Assembly (NCBI GenBank): GCA_037143795.1
Contig: JBAWXZ010000008.1
Location: 62,001 to 126,000 of the forward strand
Direction of reading: 5' to 3'
Source of the DNA: Firm-13 sp037143795
GTDB taxonomy: Bacteria > Bacillota > Clostridia > Saccharofermentanales > Saccharofermentanaceae
DNA length: 64,000 nt
Shown: one piece after another, positions 8,582-16,711 of the stretch
Numbering within the stretch: the stretch's first letter is position 1
How the letters are laid out: every line of letters starts with the position of its first letter
Translations under genes and position numbers: made by a program
The notes under the pieces: generated by a model
Seen by the model: the letters and a program-made list of their open reading frames with translations, nothing else
Told to the model about the DNA's origin: nothing
The model's database searches: none

Positions 8582-9377
8582 GACGTCCCCGCTTTTCATA
8601 TTCAGATTTTAAAAACAGTTTTCTGCTCCACTCGACCATCGCTTCATCGGGTTCGGGAGTCTCCTTCAGCTTGCATTGGACACCCATCTCTTCCCATTTG
8701 AATTCGCCCATTTTATGAAAAGGAAGAAGGTCGATGTGTTCAATGCAGTTATATTTCGCGAGTTTCACGGCGCCCTCACGCAGCTGCGGATTTGCGGCAA
8801 GGAATTTGTCTTCATTATTAAAAAGTATATTTGATTCATCTCTTTCAAACAAGGTCTTACCCGGCACTAAAACATGCCGTATCCAGACAGATTTCATGTT
8901 TTCTTCGCAATAATCCAGTATTGCCCATGCGCTGCGGGTATCTGTACCGGTAAGTTCGGTTGCTGCGGCATCGTTAAAAGCCTTGATATCAAGAAGGATC
9001 ATATCCGCTTCCCTGACAGCACTGATGCATTGATCCAGCGGAACTGCGCCTGAGGTATCAATGGCACAGTGCAGCTTTGCCCGGGTGTGGCATTCGCGGA
9101 TCAGTGCACATACAAAGTCCGGCTGAAGGAGCGGCTCACCGCCCGATATGGTTACGCCTCCGCTCAGGTAATTCCGGTAGCGCAGGATATCTGTGACCTG
9201 TTCATCGACGGTAACGGGAGTGCCGGCCGAAAGATCCCATGTATCGGGATTATGGCAGTACTGGCAGCGAAGTGAGCACCCCTGCATGAAAACAATATAA
9301 CGAAGCCCCGGGCCATCCAATGCACCCAGGGTTTCGATGGAATGAATTCTGCCTGTGATACCGCTACATTTTTGCAT
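8574..9377 (-). CDS. pflA: Pyruvate formate-lyase-activating enzyme (radical SAM)
   Basis: The enzyme uses a 4Fe-4S cluster and S-adenosylmethionine to place the glycyl radical on PflB. From ATG at 9377 it has 267 residues. The cluster motif CxxxCxxC is Cys34-Cys38-Cys41 (GCSLRCQYC), preceded by the typical GALDGPGLRYIVF and followed by SGGVTISGGEPLLQ, which binds SAM. The chosen start overlaps the end of pflB by 14 bases; longer in-frame versions would run into pflB. It sits directly after pflB, as in most bacteria, and before the overlapping EamA gene. Confidence 0.93.
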   Translation of the reverse strand: MQKCSGITGRIHSIETLGALDGPGLRYIVFMQGCSLRCQYCHNPDTWDLSAGTPVTVDEQVTDILRYRNYLSGGVTISGGEPLLQPDFVCALIRECHTRAKLHCAIDTSGAVPLDQCISAVREADMILLDIKAFNDAAATELTGTDTRSAWAILDYCEENMKSVWIRHVLVPGKTLFERDESNILFNNEDKFLAANPQLREGAVKLAKYNCIEHIDLLPFHKMGEFKWEEMGVQCKLKETPEPDEAMVEWSRKLFLKSEYEKRGRHD

Positions 9378-11580
9378 GAACCGTACGGCGAACAACGTCA
9401 AGCTGCTGTTCGCGGGTAAGCTGAATAAAATGCACTGCGTATCCGGATACACGAATGGTCAGCTGCGGATATTTTTCCGGATGTTCCATAGCATCAAGAA
9501 GCACCTTGCGCTGGATAACATTCACATTCATGTGATGCCCGCCGTCACTGAAATATCCATCCATCAGATCGGACAGATTGTCTTCCTGCTCCGGGAGGTG
9601 CGTACCGAGCGTTGCGGGAAGAATCGAGAATGTATAGGAGATGCCGTCTTCGCTGTAATCATACGGAATCTGTGCTACAGACCGCATAGCCGCAACGGCA
9701 CCTTTTCTGTCCCGGCCGTGCATGGGATTTGCCCCGGGAGCGAACGGCTCGCCTGCTTTTCTTCCGTCCGGCGTCGAACCCGTCTTTTTTCCATATACAA
9801 CATTGGAGGTAATCGTTAATATCGAAAGGGTCGGTTTACTGTCACGATAAGTCTTATGCCTGGCAAGCTCCGTCATGAACTTGCGTACGACCATGTCAGC
9901 GATCTTATCCGGACGCTGATCATCATTACCGAAAGCCGGATATTCACCCTCAATAATGAAATCCGTTGCCAATCCGGACTCATTGCGGACCGGCTTCACA
10001 CGTGCGTAGAGGATGGCGCTCAAGCTGTCGACAACAACCGACAGGCCGGCCATTCCACAGGCGGTTGTGCGAAGAACCTTCTCATCATGAAGTGCCATCT
10101 CCAGTTTTTCATAGCAGTATTTGTCATGCATATAATGAATAATATTAAGGGTATTAATATATAGCTTGCACAGCCATGAACACGTCTCGTCAAAACGAGC
10201 CAGGACCTGATCATAATTCAGGTATTCGCCCGTCAGCGGCTCTCTTACCGGACCGATCTGCTCTCCTGATTTTTCATCCCGCCCGCCGTTAATCGAATAT
10301 AGAAGTGCTTTGGCAAGGTTAGCCCGGGCACCGAAGAACTGCATCTGTTTTCCAACACGCATGGCGGAAACGCAGCACGCTATGGCATAATCGTCGCCGA
10401 ATTTTTCACGCATAAGATCATCGTTCTCATATTGCAGTGAGGATGTCTCTATTGATAGGCCTGAACAGTAGTTTTTGAAATTCGCAGGAAGCTTGGGTGT
10501 CCATAGTATAGTCAGGTTTGGCTCCGGCGCCGGTCCGAGGTTTCTAAGTGTGTGAAGGAAGCGGTATGACATCTTCGTGACCATATGCCGCCCATCAAGC
10601 CCGATCCCTCCGATTGCCTCGGTGACCCAGGTCGGATCCCCGGAAAAGAGTTCATCATACTCCGGTGTGCGGAGGAAGCGAACCATACGCAGCTTCATAA
10701 TGAAGTGATCTACAATCTCCTGCACCAGCTCTTCTGTAAGTGTGCCGTCTTCCAGATCACGCTGTGCATAAATATCCAGGAAGGTCGACACGCGTCCGAG
10801 GGACATAGCAGCCCCGTTCTGTTCTTTGACAGCGCCAAGATAGGCGAAATAGAGCCATTGGACGGCTTCCTGAAAATTGGTTGCCGGTACTGAAATATCA
10901 AACCCGTATCCCTGGGCCATTTTGGTTAATTCATAAAGCGCCCTGATCTGCTCGGAAATTTCTTCGCGCTGCTGAATCACAGCCGAATCCATTTCATCAG
11001 AAATACAGGTATTTTTGGCCTGCCTCTTCTGATTGATCAAAAACGTCGTACCGTAAAGAGGGACCCTGCGGTAGTCCCCTATGATGCGCCCGCGACCGTA
11101 AGAATCCGGCAGGCCCGTAATAAGCCCGGCGTGCCTTGCACGCTGCATCTCGAGGGTGTACACGTCAAAAACACCGTCATTATGTGTCTTCCTGTACTGA
11201 AAAACGCGTTCGACAGCCGGATCCATTTCACGGTTATATGCCTTGAGGGAAGTACGCACCATGCGGATGCCGCCGAAAGGCATAATTGCACGTTTTAATG
11301 GACTGTCCGTCTGAAGTCCGACTATTTTTTCGAGGTCTTTGGCTATATAGCCCGGCTTATGGGCGGAAATCGTAGAAATTGTATGCACATCAATATCAAG
11401 TACACCGCCTGCTGCTATTTCTTTGTCACGCCAGGAAAGCACTTTCGACCAAAGTGTTATTGTATTTTCGGTAGGTGGACACAGAAAGGAATCATCGCCG
11501 TCGTAAGGCGTATAGTTTCGGGTAATAAAATTCCGGACATGTATCTCCTCGCACCATTTACCAGGAACAAACATTGGCAT
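9364..11580 (-). CDS. pflB: Formate C-acetyltransferase (pyruvate formate-lyase)
   Basis: The enzyme splits pyruvate with CoA into acetyl-CoA and formate, the main anaerobic pyruvate route in many fermenters. From ATG at 11580 it has 738 residues, close to the usual 740-760. The catalytic cysteine pair is in IACCVSAM (Cys402-Cys403), and the radical glycine is in RVSGYAVHF (Gly713, 25 residues from the end). ATG at 11580 follows AAAGGGG; a TTG one codon earlier is less likely. It is followed by the overlapping pflA. A palindrome with an embedded TATAAT lies about 125 bases upstream and may control it. Confidence 0.96.
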   Translation of the reverse strand: MPMFVPGKWCEEIHVRNFITRNYTPYDGDDSFLCPPTENTITLWSKVLSWRDKEIAAGGVLDIDVHTISTISAHKPGYIAKDLEKIVGLQTDSPLKRAIMPFGGIRMVRTSLKAYNREMDPAVERVFQYRKTHNDGVFDVYTLEMQRARHAGLITGLPDSYGRGRIIGDYRRVPLYGTTFLINQKRQAKNTCISDEMDSAVIQQREEISEQIRALYELTKMAQGYGFDISVPATNFQEAVQWLYFAYLGAVKEQNGAAMSLGRVSTFLDIYAQRDLEDGTLTEELVQEIVDHFIMKLRMVRFLRTPEYDELFSGDPTWVTEAIGGIGLDGRHMVTKMSYRFLHTLRNLGPAPEPNLTILWTPKLPANFKNYCSGLSIETSSLQYENDDLMREKFGDDYAIACCVSAMRVGKQMQFFGARANLAKALLYSINGGRDEKSGEQIGPVREPLTGEYLNYDQVLARFDETCSWLCKLYINTLNIIHYMHDKYCYEKLEMALHDEKVLRTTACGMAGLSVVVDSLSAILYARVKPVRNESGLATDFIIEGEYPAFGNDDQRPDKIADMVVRKFMTELARHKTYRDSKPTLSILTITSNVVYGKKTGSTPDGRKAGEPFAPGANPMHGRDRKGAVAAMRSVAQIPYDYSEDGISYTFSILPATLGTHLPEQEDNLSDLMDGYFSDGGHHMNVNVIQRKVLLDAMEHPEKYPQLTIRVSGYAVHFIQLTREQQLDVVRRTVHAKM

Positions 11581-11702
11581 CAACCCCTTTGAAGTAAAAA
11601 CGGCTTCGATTTGTATGCAAATAGAATACAGTACTTTTACCGGATTGAAGCAGGAATTTTAACAAAAGAGGCAACAAATTTTCCTACTTTAACCGGTAAT
11701 AT

Positions 11703-11723
11703 TTCTTGTAGATTATACAAGAA
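11703..11723 (-). promoter_or_regulatory. Palindrome TTCTTGTA-N5-TACAAGAA upstream of pflB, containing a -10-like box
   Basis: A perfect inverted repeat with 8-bp arms (11703-11710 and 11716-11723) lies between mntP and pflB. On the minus strand it contains TATAAT (11717-11712), so a regulator bound here would cover the -10 of a pflB promoter. No convincing -35 box is seen. It could also act as an RNA hairpin after mntP, but it lacks a U-run. Confidence 0.45.
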
Positions 11724-11743
11724 GGCACCGAATTGAGCGAATT

Positions 11744-12382
11744 TTATGAAAATAACAGATGGTCCAGAAGAATTTTGACACCAATCCCAACCAGTATCAG
11801 GCCTCCGGCAATTTCAGCTGCTTTTCCCAGAACCGGTCCGATCCGCCGTCCGAGAAAACCTCCGGCATAGGAAAAAGCAAAAGCTACGATACCGATCAGA
11901 ACAGACGGCCACCATATATCCGCCTGAAGAAACGCCATGCTTACGCCTACTGCCAGAGCATCTATTGAAGTTGCCACTGCAAGTATCAGAAGTCTCCTTG
12001 GAGTAAGCAGGTCAACCGCCATCAAGCCCTTCTTACCGCCGGCCGGGGCGGCAGTACCGGAAGGGACGGGGCATTCAGGTGCATTTTTGATGAATTCTGC
12101 TTCGCCGCGGGAAAAGATTGCTTCCCAGAGCATTTTGCCGCCGATCAGAATAAGAAGTGCAAATGCAATCCAGTGGTCGAAACCCTCTATATAGGAACGA
12201 AACCGTGTCGCACCGAAAAAACCGGCAACCGGCATGGCAAACTGAAATATTCCAAACATCAGACTCATCTTCAGGTTATGTTTCCAGTTAAAATCACATA
12301 CGGTCATCCCTGTCGAAACAGATACCGCAAAGGCATCCATAGCCAGTCCGACAGCGATAAAAAAAACAGTTAAAAAGTTCAT
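11744..12382 (-). CDS. mntP: Putative manganese efflux pump MntP
   Basis: The 212-residue protein has six predicted membrane helices in two halves, each carrying a charged Asp signature: GLAMDAFAVSVSTG near the start and ATSIDALAVGVSMAF in the middle. These are the hallmarks of the MntP (YebN, DUF204) family, which exports Mn2+. The two halves are joined by a longer, Pro/Ala/Gly-rich loop. The ATG follows CGGGGGTCT. A candidate promoter lies just upstream. No yybP-ykoY manganese riboswitch could be recognised in the 240-base gap before it. Confidence 0.9.
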   Translation of the reverse strand: MNFLTVFFIAVGLAMDAFAVSVSTGMTVCDFNWKHNLKMSLMFGIFQFAMPVAGFFGATRFRSYIEGFDHWIAFALLILIGGKMLWEAIFSRGEAEFIKNAPECPVPSGTAAPAGGKKGLMAVDLLTPRRLLILAVATSIDALAVGVSMAFLQADIWWPSVLIGIVAFAFSYAGGFLGRRIGPVLGKAAEIAGGLILVGIGVKILLDHLLFS

Positions 12383-12405
12383 ACAGACCCCCGTTTCGCT
12401 CTTGC

Positions 12406-12434
12406 ATTTTGCATTTTTTAACCTTGTCTGTCAA
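12406..12434 (-). promoter_or_regulatory. Candidate mntP promoter
   Basis: On the minus strand TTGACA (12434-12429), a 17-base spacer and CAAAAT (12411-12406) form a sigma-A-like promoter 24 bases before the mntP start. The -35 is perfect; the -10 matches at four of six positions. Confidence 0.45.
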
Positions 12435-12632
12435 CGCTTCAGACCAAAAACACTTAGTTTGTCGTTTTCCTTTCTTCACGCGACCCTGTTTTCATGTTAT
12501 TGTTAATGCAAATTGAAAACACAATGGGGAATTTTCCGCATTCGTGTAACTGGGCAGGTTTACTTAATAATTTTATAGTTTTGAGGGTGCCGGAACCGGC
12601 TCCCGTAAATTCGAAAAGAGGTGTTTATGTAT

Positions 12633-14390
12633 ATGAGAAAAACGAAGATTATCTGCACCCTGGGTCCTGCCGCGGATTCCGATGATATAGTCCGCAGACT
12701 TATGCTTGAAGGAATGAATGTAGCACGTTTCAACTTCTCACACGGATCTCACGAAGAACACCAGCAGAGGATGGACCGGGTTAAGAGAATCCGGGAAGAA
12801 CTTCATCTTCCCGTTGCCCTTCTTCTCGATACGAAAGGCCCCGAAATCAGGACCGGCTCTTTTGAAGGCGGGAAAACGATTCTTGTCGAAGGGGAGACTG
12901 TTATTATCCGCATTGAAGATATCCTTGGCAGTAATAAAGAGTTTTCCGTCACATATAAGGAACTTCCTGATGATGTTAAGCCTGACACTAAAATCCTTAT
13001 AGATGACGGCTTGATTGAGCTTGTTGTCCTGGAGGTAAAAGACAAGGATATATACTGCCGCATCGAGAACGGCGGGCAGATATCCGACAAAAAGAGCATC
13101 AATGTCCCCGGTGTGGAACTTCACCTGCCGGCTTTGACCAAAAAGGATGAAGACGATATCGTGTTCGGCATTGAAAATGAAATAGACTTCATTGCCGCTT
13201 CTTTTGTTAGAAAACCGCGCGATATCCAGGAAATACGCCACATACTTGAAAGACACAATGCACAGGGCATTAATATTATTGCCAAAATCGAGAACGGTGA
13301 AGGTGTCTCCAATTTTGATGATATTCTTAAGGTAACCGACGGCATCATGGTCGCCCGCGGAGATCTGGGCGTAGAAATCCCCGCAGCAGAAGTTCCCATC
13401 GTTCAGAAAAGATTCATACGTCAGTGTCACTTTGCCGGCAAAGTCTGTATCACCGCCACGCAGATGCTTGACTCCATGATCCGGAACCCGCGCCCGACAC
13501 GTGCCGAGGTCAGCGATGTGGCCAATGCCATTTTTGACGGAACAAGCGCAGTTATGCTGTCCGGCGAGACGGCGTCCGGTAAATATCCCGTTGAGTCCTT
13601 GCAGATGATGGTTGAGATCGCGCGTCTGACGGAAAGCTCCATTGATTACTGGAAGGATCTGACCAATACGCATTACACAATGCTCTCCTCGGTAGCCAAC
13701 GCAATCAGTCATGCAACATGTACCACAGCTATGGACCTGGATGCAAAAGCGATTATTACCATAACCCACGCAGGCCGTACGGCACGGCTGGTATCACGCT
13801 TCCGCCCGGCCTGTCCGATAGTCGCAACAACGGTATTCCCGCGTATACAGCGCCAGTTAAACCTGTGCTGGGGTGTAAGCCCGATCCTTGTGGATGAAAT
13901 TCAGACAACTGATCAGATGTTCGAAGTGGGAAGCCAGGCAGCCAAGGCATGCGGCTTTCTTTCAGACGGCGATATCATCGTCATGACCGGCGGGACCCCT
14001 GTCGGCATGAGCGGCACCACAAATACAATCAAGGTGCAGACGATCGGCCACTCCATCGTCCAGGGCAAAGGCCAGCCCGGCGGTGACAATGCCGCATCCA
14101 AGGTTTCCGGAACGGTAATGATTATCCGTGATCCCGAACATTTGAAGAATATCTCAATATCCTCTGCTGATGATATTATTCTGGTAGCACCCTACACCAA
14201 CAACCAGATGATGCCGCTTATCCGTAAAGCGAAAGCTCTGGTTGTTGAGGATGATGACCCGGTAAGTCATGCTGCTACGGTTGCACTGGCACTTGAATTG
14301 CCGGCCGTACTGTCCTGTTCAAATGCCACCAGGCTGCTCAAAGACGGGTCGATGGTAATGATTGACGCTGAACGGGGCATCGTGTCCTGA
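12633..14390 (+). CDS. pyk: Pyruvate kinase with C-terminal PEP-utilising (mobile) domain
   Basis: The enzyme makes pyruvate and ATP from phosphoenolpyruvate and ADP. It has about 585 residues, the long form found in Firmicutes. Core motifs include TKIICTLGPA at the start, NFSHGSHEEH, LDTKGPEIRTG, the active-site segment IIAKIENGEGV, and MVARGDLGVEIP. After the C-terminal allosteric domain (to about 475), a further 105 residues resemble the swivelling phosphohistidine domain of PEP synthases (VVEDDDPVSHAATVALALELPAVL). AGAGGTG at 12617-12623 best supports ATG at 12633; ATG at 12627 is also in frame. No pfkA lies upstream, although that pairing is common in this group. Confidence 0.95.
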   Translation: MRKTKIICTLGPAADSDDIVRRLMLEGMNVARFNFSHGSHEEHQQRMDRVKRIREELHLPVALLLDTKGPEIRTGSFEGGKTILVEGETVIIRIEDILGSNKEFSVTYKELPDDVKPDTKILIDDGLIELVVLEVKDKDIYCRIENGGQISDKKSINVPGVELHLPALTKKDEDDIVFGIENEIDFIAASFVRKPRDIQEIRHILERHNAQGINIIAKIENGEGVSNFDDILKVTDGIMVARGDLGVEIPAAEVPIVQKRFIRQCHFAGKVCITATQMLDSMIRNPRPTRAEVSDVANAIFDGTSAVMLSGETASGKYPVESLQMMVEIARLTESSIDYWKDLTNTHYTMLSSVANAISHATCTTAMDLDAKAIITITHAGRTARLVSRFRPACPIVATTVFPRIQRQLNLCWGVSPILVDEIQTTDQMFEVGSQAAKACGFLSDGDIIVMTGGTPVGMSGTTNTIKVQTIGHSIVQGKGQPGGDNAASKVSGTVMIIRDPEHLKNISISSADDIILVAPYTNNQMMPLIRKAKALVVEDDDPVSHAATVALALELPAVLSCSNATRLLKDGSMVMIDAERGIVS

Positions 14391-14426
14391 TTTAAGTCCT
14401 ATTATTTTTGATCCGGAGGGTATCTG

Positions 14427-15200
14427 ATGTCCCTTTCATCCCTTGTTATTCTGTTTTCTCTGTATAGTTTTATCGGCTGGGTCCTGGAGACTGTATATTG
14501 TTCAATACCTGCCCAGAAATTCGTTTACCGCGGATTTCTGATAGGACCCGTATGTCCGATATATGGCTTCGGTGCAATTGCAGTCGCATTCATACTGACG
14601 CCGTTCCAGCGTCATCCGGAATTGGTTTTCCTCTTTGGAGTGATACTGGCATCCTTTCTTGAATATTCATCAAGCGTAATGCTTGAGAAATTGTTCAATA
14701 AGTCCTGGTGGGACTACAGCGACAGGAAGTTTAACGTAAACGGCCGTATCTGCCTTATGAACAGTTCTCTTTTCGGTGCCCTTTCATTATTTCTTGTATA
14801 CGTACTTCATCCGATGTTTACTGCCCTTCTTGACAAGCTGCCGGAAACAATTGTTCCGGGGTTCGCTGTAAGCCTGACTATGATCTTTTGTATTGATCTC
14901 TTTGTGTCCGTCAGAAACACATTGGATTTCAACCGTGAAATGGGCAAGCTATCCGAACTTACCGACAAAATCGAGCAGAAAAGGGATGAACTCAAATCAT
15001 CCATCGATGCTTTCCGTGACGGGCAGCGTGAGAAACTGGAAGGGGAACTTGCCGGTCTTATCGAGCTGCAGGAAGAAAGCCTTGCACTTTTCCTGCGGAG
15101 GATGCGCCGGATTTTAAACGCATTCCCGCACATGCGCCTGCAGCGCAAAGACAAGTTATCCCTGCATGATCGTCTGTTAAGCTATCGCTGGAAAAAGTAG
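14427..15200 (+). CDS. CmpB-family membrane protein ('putative ABC transporter permease')
   Basis: The 257-residue protein has about five membrane helices in the first 160 residues, followed by a charged, coiled-coil-like C-terminal tail. The opening (FSLYSFIGWVLETVYCS, then FVYRGFLIGPVCPIYGFG) and LEYSSSVMLEKLFNKSWWDYSDRKFNVNGRICL are characteristic of the CmpB family, Pfam 'ABC_trans_CmpB'. Despite the family name no transport activity is established. It starts 36 bases after the pyruvate kinase stop with a CCGGAGGG ribosome site, so the two are probably cotranscribed. Confidence 0.75.
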   Translation: MSLSSLVILFSLYSFIGWVLETVYCSIPAQKFVYRGFLIGPVCPIYGFGAIAVAFILTPFQRHPELVFLFGVILASFLEYSSSVMLEKLFNKSWWDYSDRKFNVNGRICLMNSSLFGALSLFLVYVLHPMFTALLDKLPETIVPGFAVSLTMIFCIDLFVSVRNTLDFNREMGKLSELTDKIEQKRDELKSSIDAFRDGQREKLEGELAGLIELQEESLALFLRRMRRILNAFPHMRLQRKDKLSLHDRLLSYRWKK

Positions 15201-15306
15201 CCGCCTGATGAGTGGTGAATCCGCTCTTCATATGACATATTTCCGCCTGTAATGTGGGGGACAAAAGGCCTGAAAAGCGTACTTGAAACGACCTATACAT
15301 GCTTTC

Positions 15307-15370
15307 TTTTCATTTATTCTGTCATGTGCTATAATTGCAGAGGCTAGTTCTGTGTTGGATGAATCTAGCC
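15307..15370 (+). promoter_or_regulatory. Promoter and leader hairpin of the SH3-3D gene
   Basis: An extended -10 box, TGCTATAAT (15327-15335), lies 17 bases after TTTTCA (15307-15312, four of six -35 matches). The leader then contains GGCTAG (15342-15347) pairing with CTAGCC (15365-15370) around a 17-base loop. No known riboswitch was recognised. The start codon is at 15413. Confidence 0.6.
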
Positions 15371-15412
15371 GCAACGAAAGGTTTACCACTTTTTGCATGA
15401 TGGAAGGACACT

Positions 15413-16552
15413 ATGAAATTTATCGGAATACCGAAGACTGTTAAAAAGAAGAACGAAGCACTTCGTTCCGTAATTGGTGCTTTACTTCTATTTTCCTTAA
15501 TAGTCGTCTGTGTAGTTGGTGCGGAGTCAGTGTTTACTGGTTCACGCATAACAACTTCTGCACCGGATGATACACTTACTGCTGTAACGACTCCTGCCGA
15601 TTCTTCGGAAATGGCACCTCTGAATGTTGACTCAACTGTTCCTGATCTGAATGCACGTTCAGATGATTCCATTAACCTGACGACCGGAACAACCGCAATA
15701 CCGACTGATCCTTCGGCAGCTTCCGTAACTGTTGTATCTGCTACGCTTTCAGCTACAATTCCTCCGGAGACAACTGCCGCTGTGACAGAGACCGCCGAGA
15801 CCGGGCACTATTATGTAACAGCAGTTCTCACGATCCGTTCAGGTCCGGGCACGGAATTCGGGAAAGTCGGCGCTTATGCATCCGGCGACGAGTTGGACGC
15901 AATAGCAGCCACCAGCAACGGCTGGAAGAAAATTGCCGACGCCAAGTACGTCATCGACGATTTTTTATCAGCAACACCTCCCGAAACAGAACTCAGCGGA
16001 ACGTATTATGCAATCGGTGAGATCAATGTCCGCTCCGGCCCGGGTACCGGTTACGATATAACAAAGACGCTTGCTGCCGGTGATGCAATTACTGTCGTAG
16101 CCCGGACATCTACCGGATGGTACCGTACGGCGAAAGGTACGTATGTCAACAGCAGCCTGTGCACATCTACCCCTCCGGCAACGCCTACCCCCAAACCCAC
16201 CCCCTCGCCTACTCCCAAGCCTACACCCACACCTGTCCCCACTCCGGCTCCCGGGGAAAAGACACTGGTAGGCAGCTTCAAGGTTACTTTTTACGGGCCT
16301 ACCGGCAATAACACGCACAGCGGTGCTCCCTGCATAGAAGGCAGGACGGTTGCCGTCGATCCCAGTGTGATTCCGCTCGGCACCAAGCTTTATATCGAGG
16401 GCATCTCAATGGGTCCGGAAGGTGATGGATATTTTATCGCTGAAGACACCGGTTCAGCCGTCAAAGGAAATATTGTTGATATTTTTGCTAATGATGGAGA
16501 GTCCAGCTCATATAGCACGAAGTATAATATTAATGTATATATTGTAAACTAA
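15413..16552 (+). CDS. Secreted cell-wall protein: two SH3b domains, Pro/Thr repeat spacer, 3D domain
   Basis: The 379-residue protein has an N-terminal membrane/signal segment (about 21-38), a Thr/Ala-rich stretch, and two SH3b repeats (about 140-185 and 197-243; both contain IRSGPGT or VRSGPGT). A Pro-Thr-Lys repeat spacer (about 248-278) follows, then a 3D domain at the C terminus. The last has the family Asp residues in AVDPSVIPLGTKLYIEG, AEDTGSAVKG and VDIFA, and resembles the catalytic part of MltA-like or resuscitation-promoting-factor-like wall hydrolases. It probably binds and cleaves or remodels peptidoglycan outside the cell. The ATG follows GGAAGGAC, and a good promoter lies upstream. 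Confidence 0.85.
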   Translation: MKFIGIPKTVKKKNEALRSVIGALLLFSLIVVCVVGAESVFTGSRITTSAPDDTLTAVTTPADSSEMAPLNVDSTVPDLNARSDDSINLTTGTTAIPTDPSAASVTVVSATLSATIPPETTAAVTETAETGHYYVTAVLTIRSGPGTEFGKVGAYASGDELDAIAATSNGWKKIADAKYVIDDFLSATPPETELSGTYYAIGEINVRSGPGTGYDITKTLAAGDAITVVARTSTGWYRTAKGTYVNSSLCTSTPPATPTPKPTPSPTPKPTPTPVPTPAPGEKTLVGSFKVTFYGPTGNNTHSGAPCIEGRTVAVDPSVIPLGTKLYIEGISMGPEGDGYFIAEDTGSAVKGNIVDIFANDGESSSYSTKYNINVYIVN

Positions 16553-16711
16553 ATCTAACAATGCCATAGGAATATTTTCCTGATGGTACCTACCCTTATG
16601 CATCGCGCAAACATTTTCTGCGTGATGTATTTCCCCGTGTTTGCGTGTTTTTTCACGCAGTGAGTCCGGGGATTTTGCTATGGATCAAAATATCTGAAAG
16701 GAATACTATAT

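Noticed and set aside
12383..12620. yybP-ykoY manganese riboswitch upstream of mntP
   Set aside because: No matching conserved loops could be recognised; a short-leader promoter explains the spacing.
12738..13769. Long open frame of 343 codons on the minus strand
   Set aside because: It lies wholly opposite pyruvate kinase, has no ribosome site and resembles no protein family.
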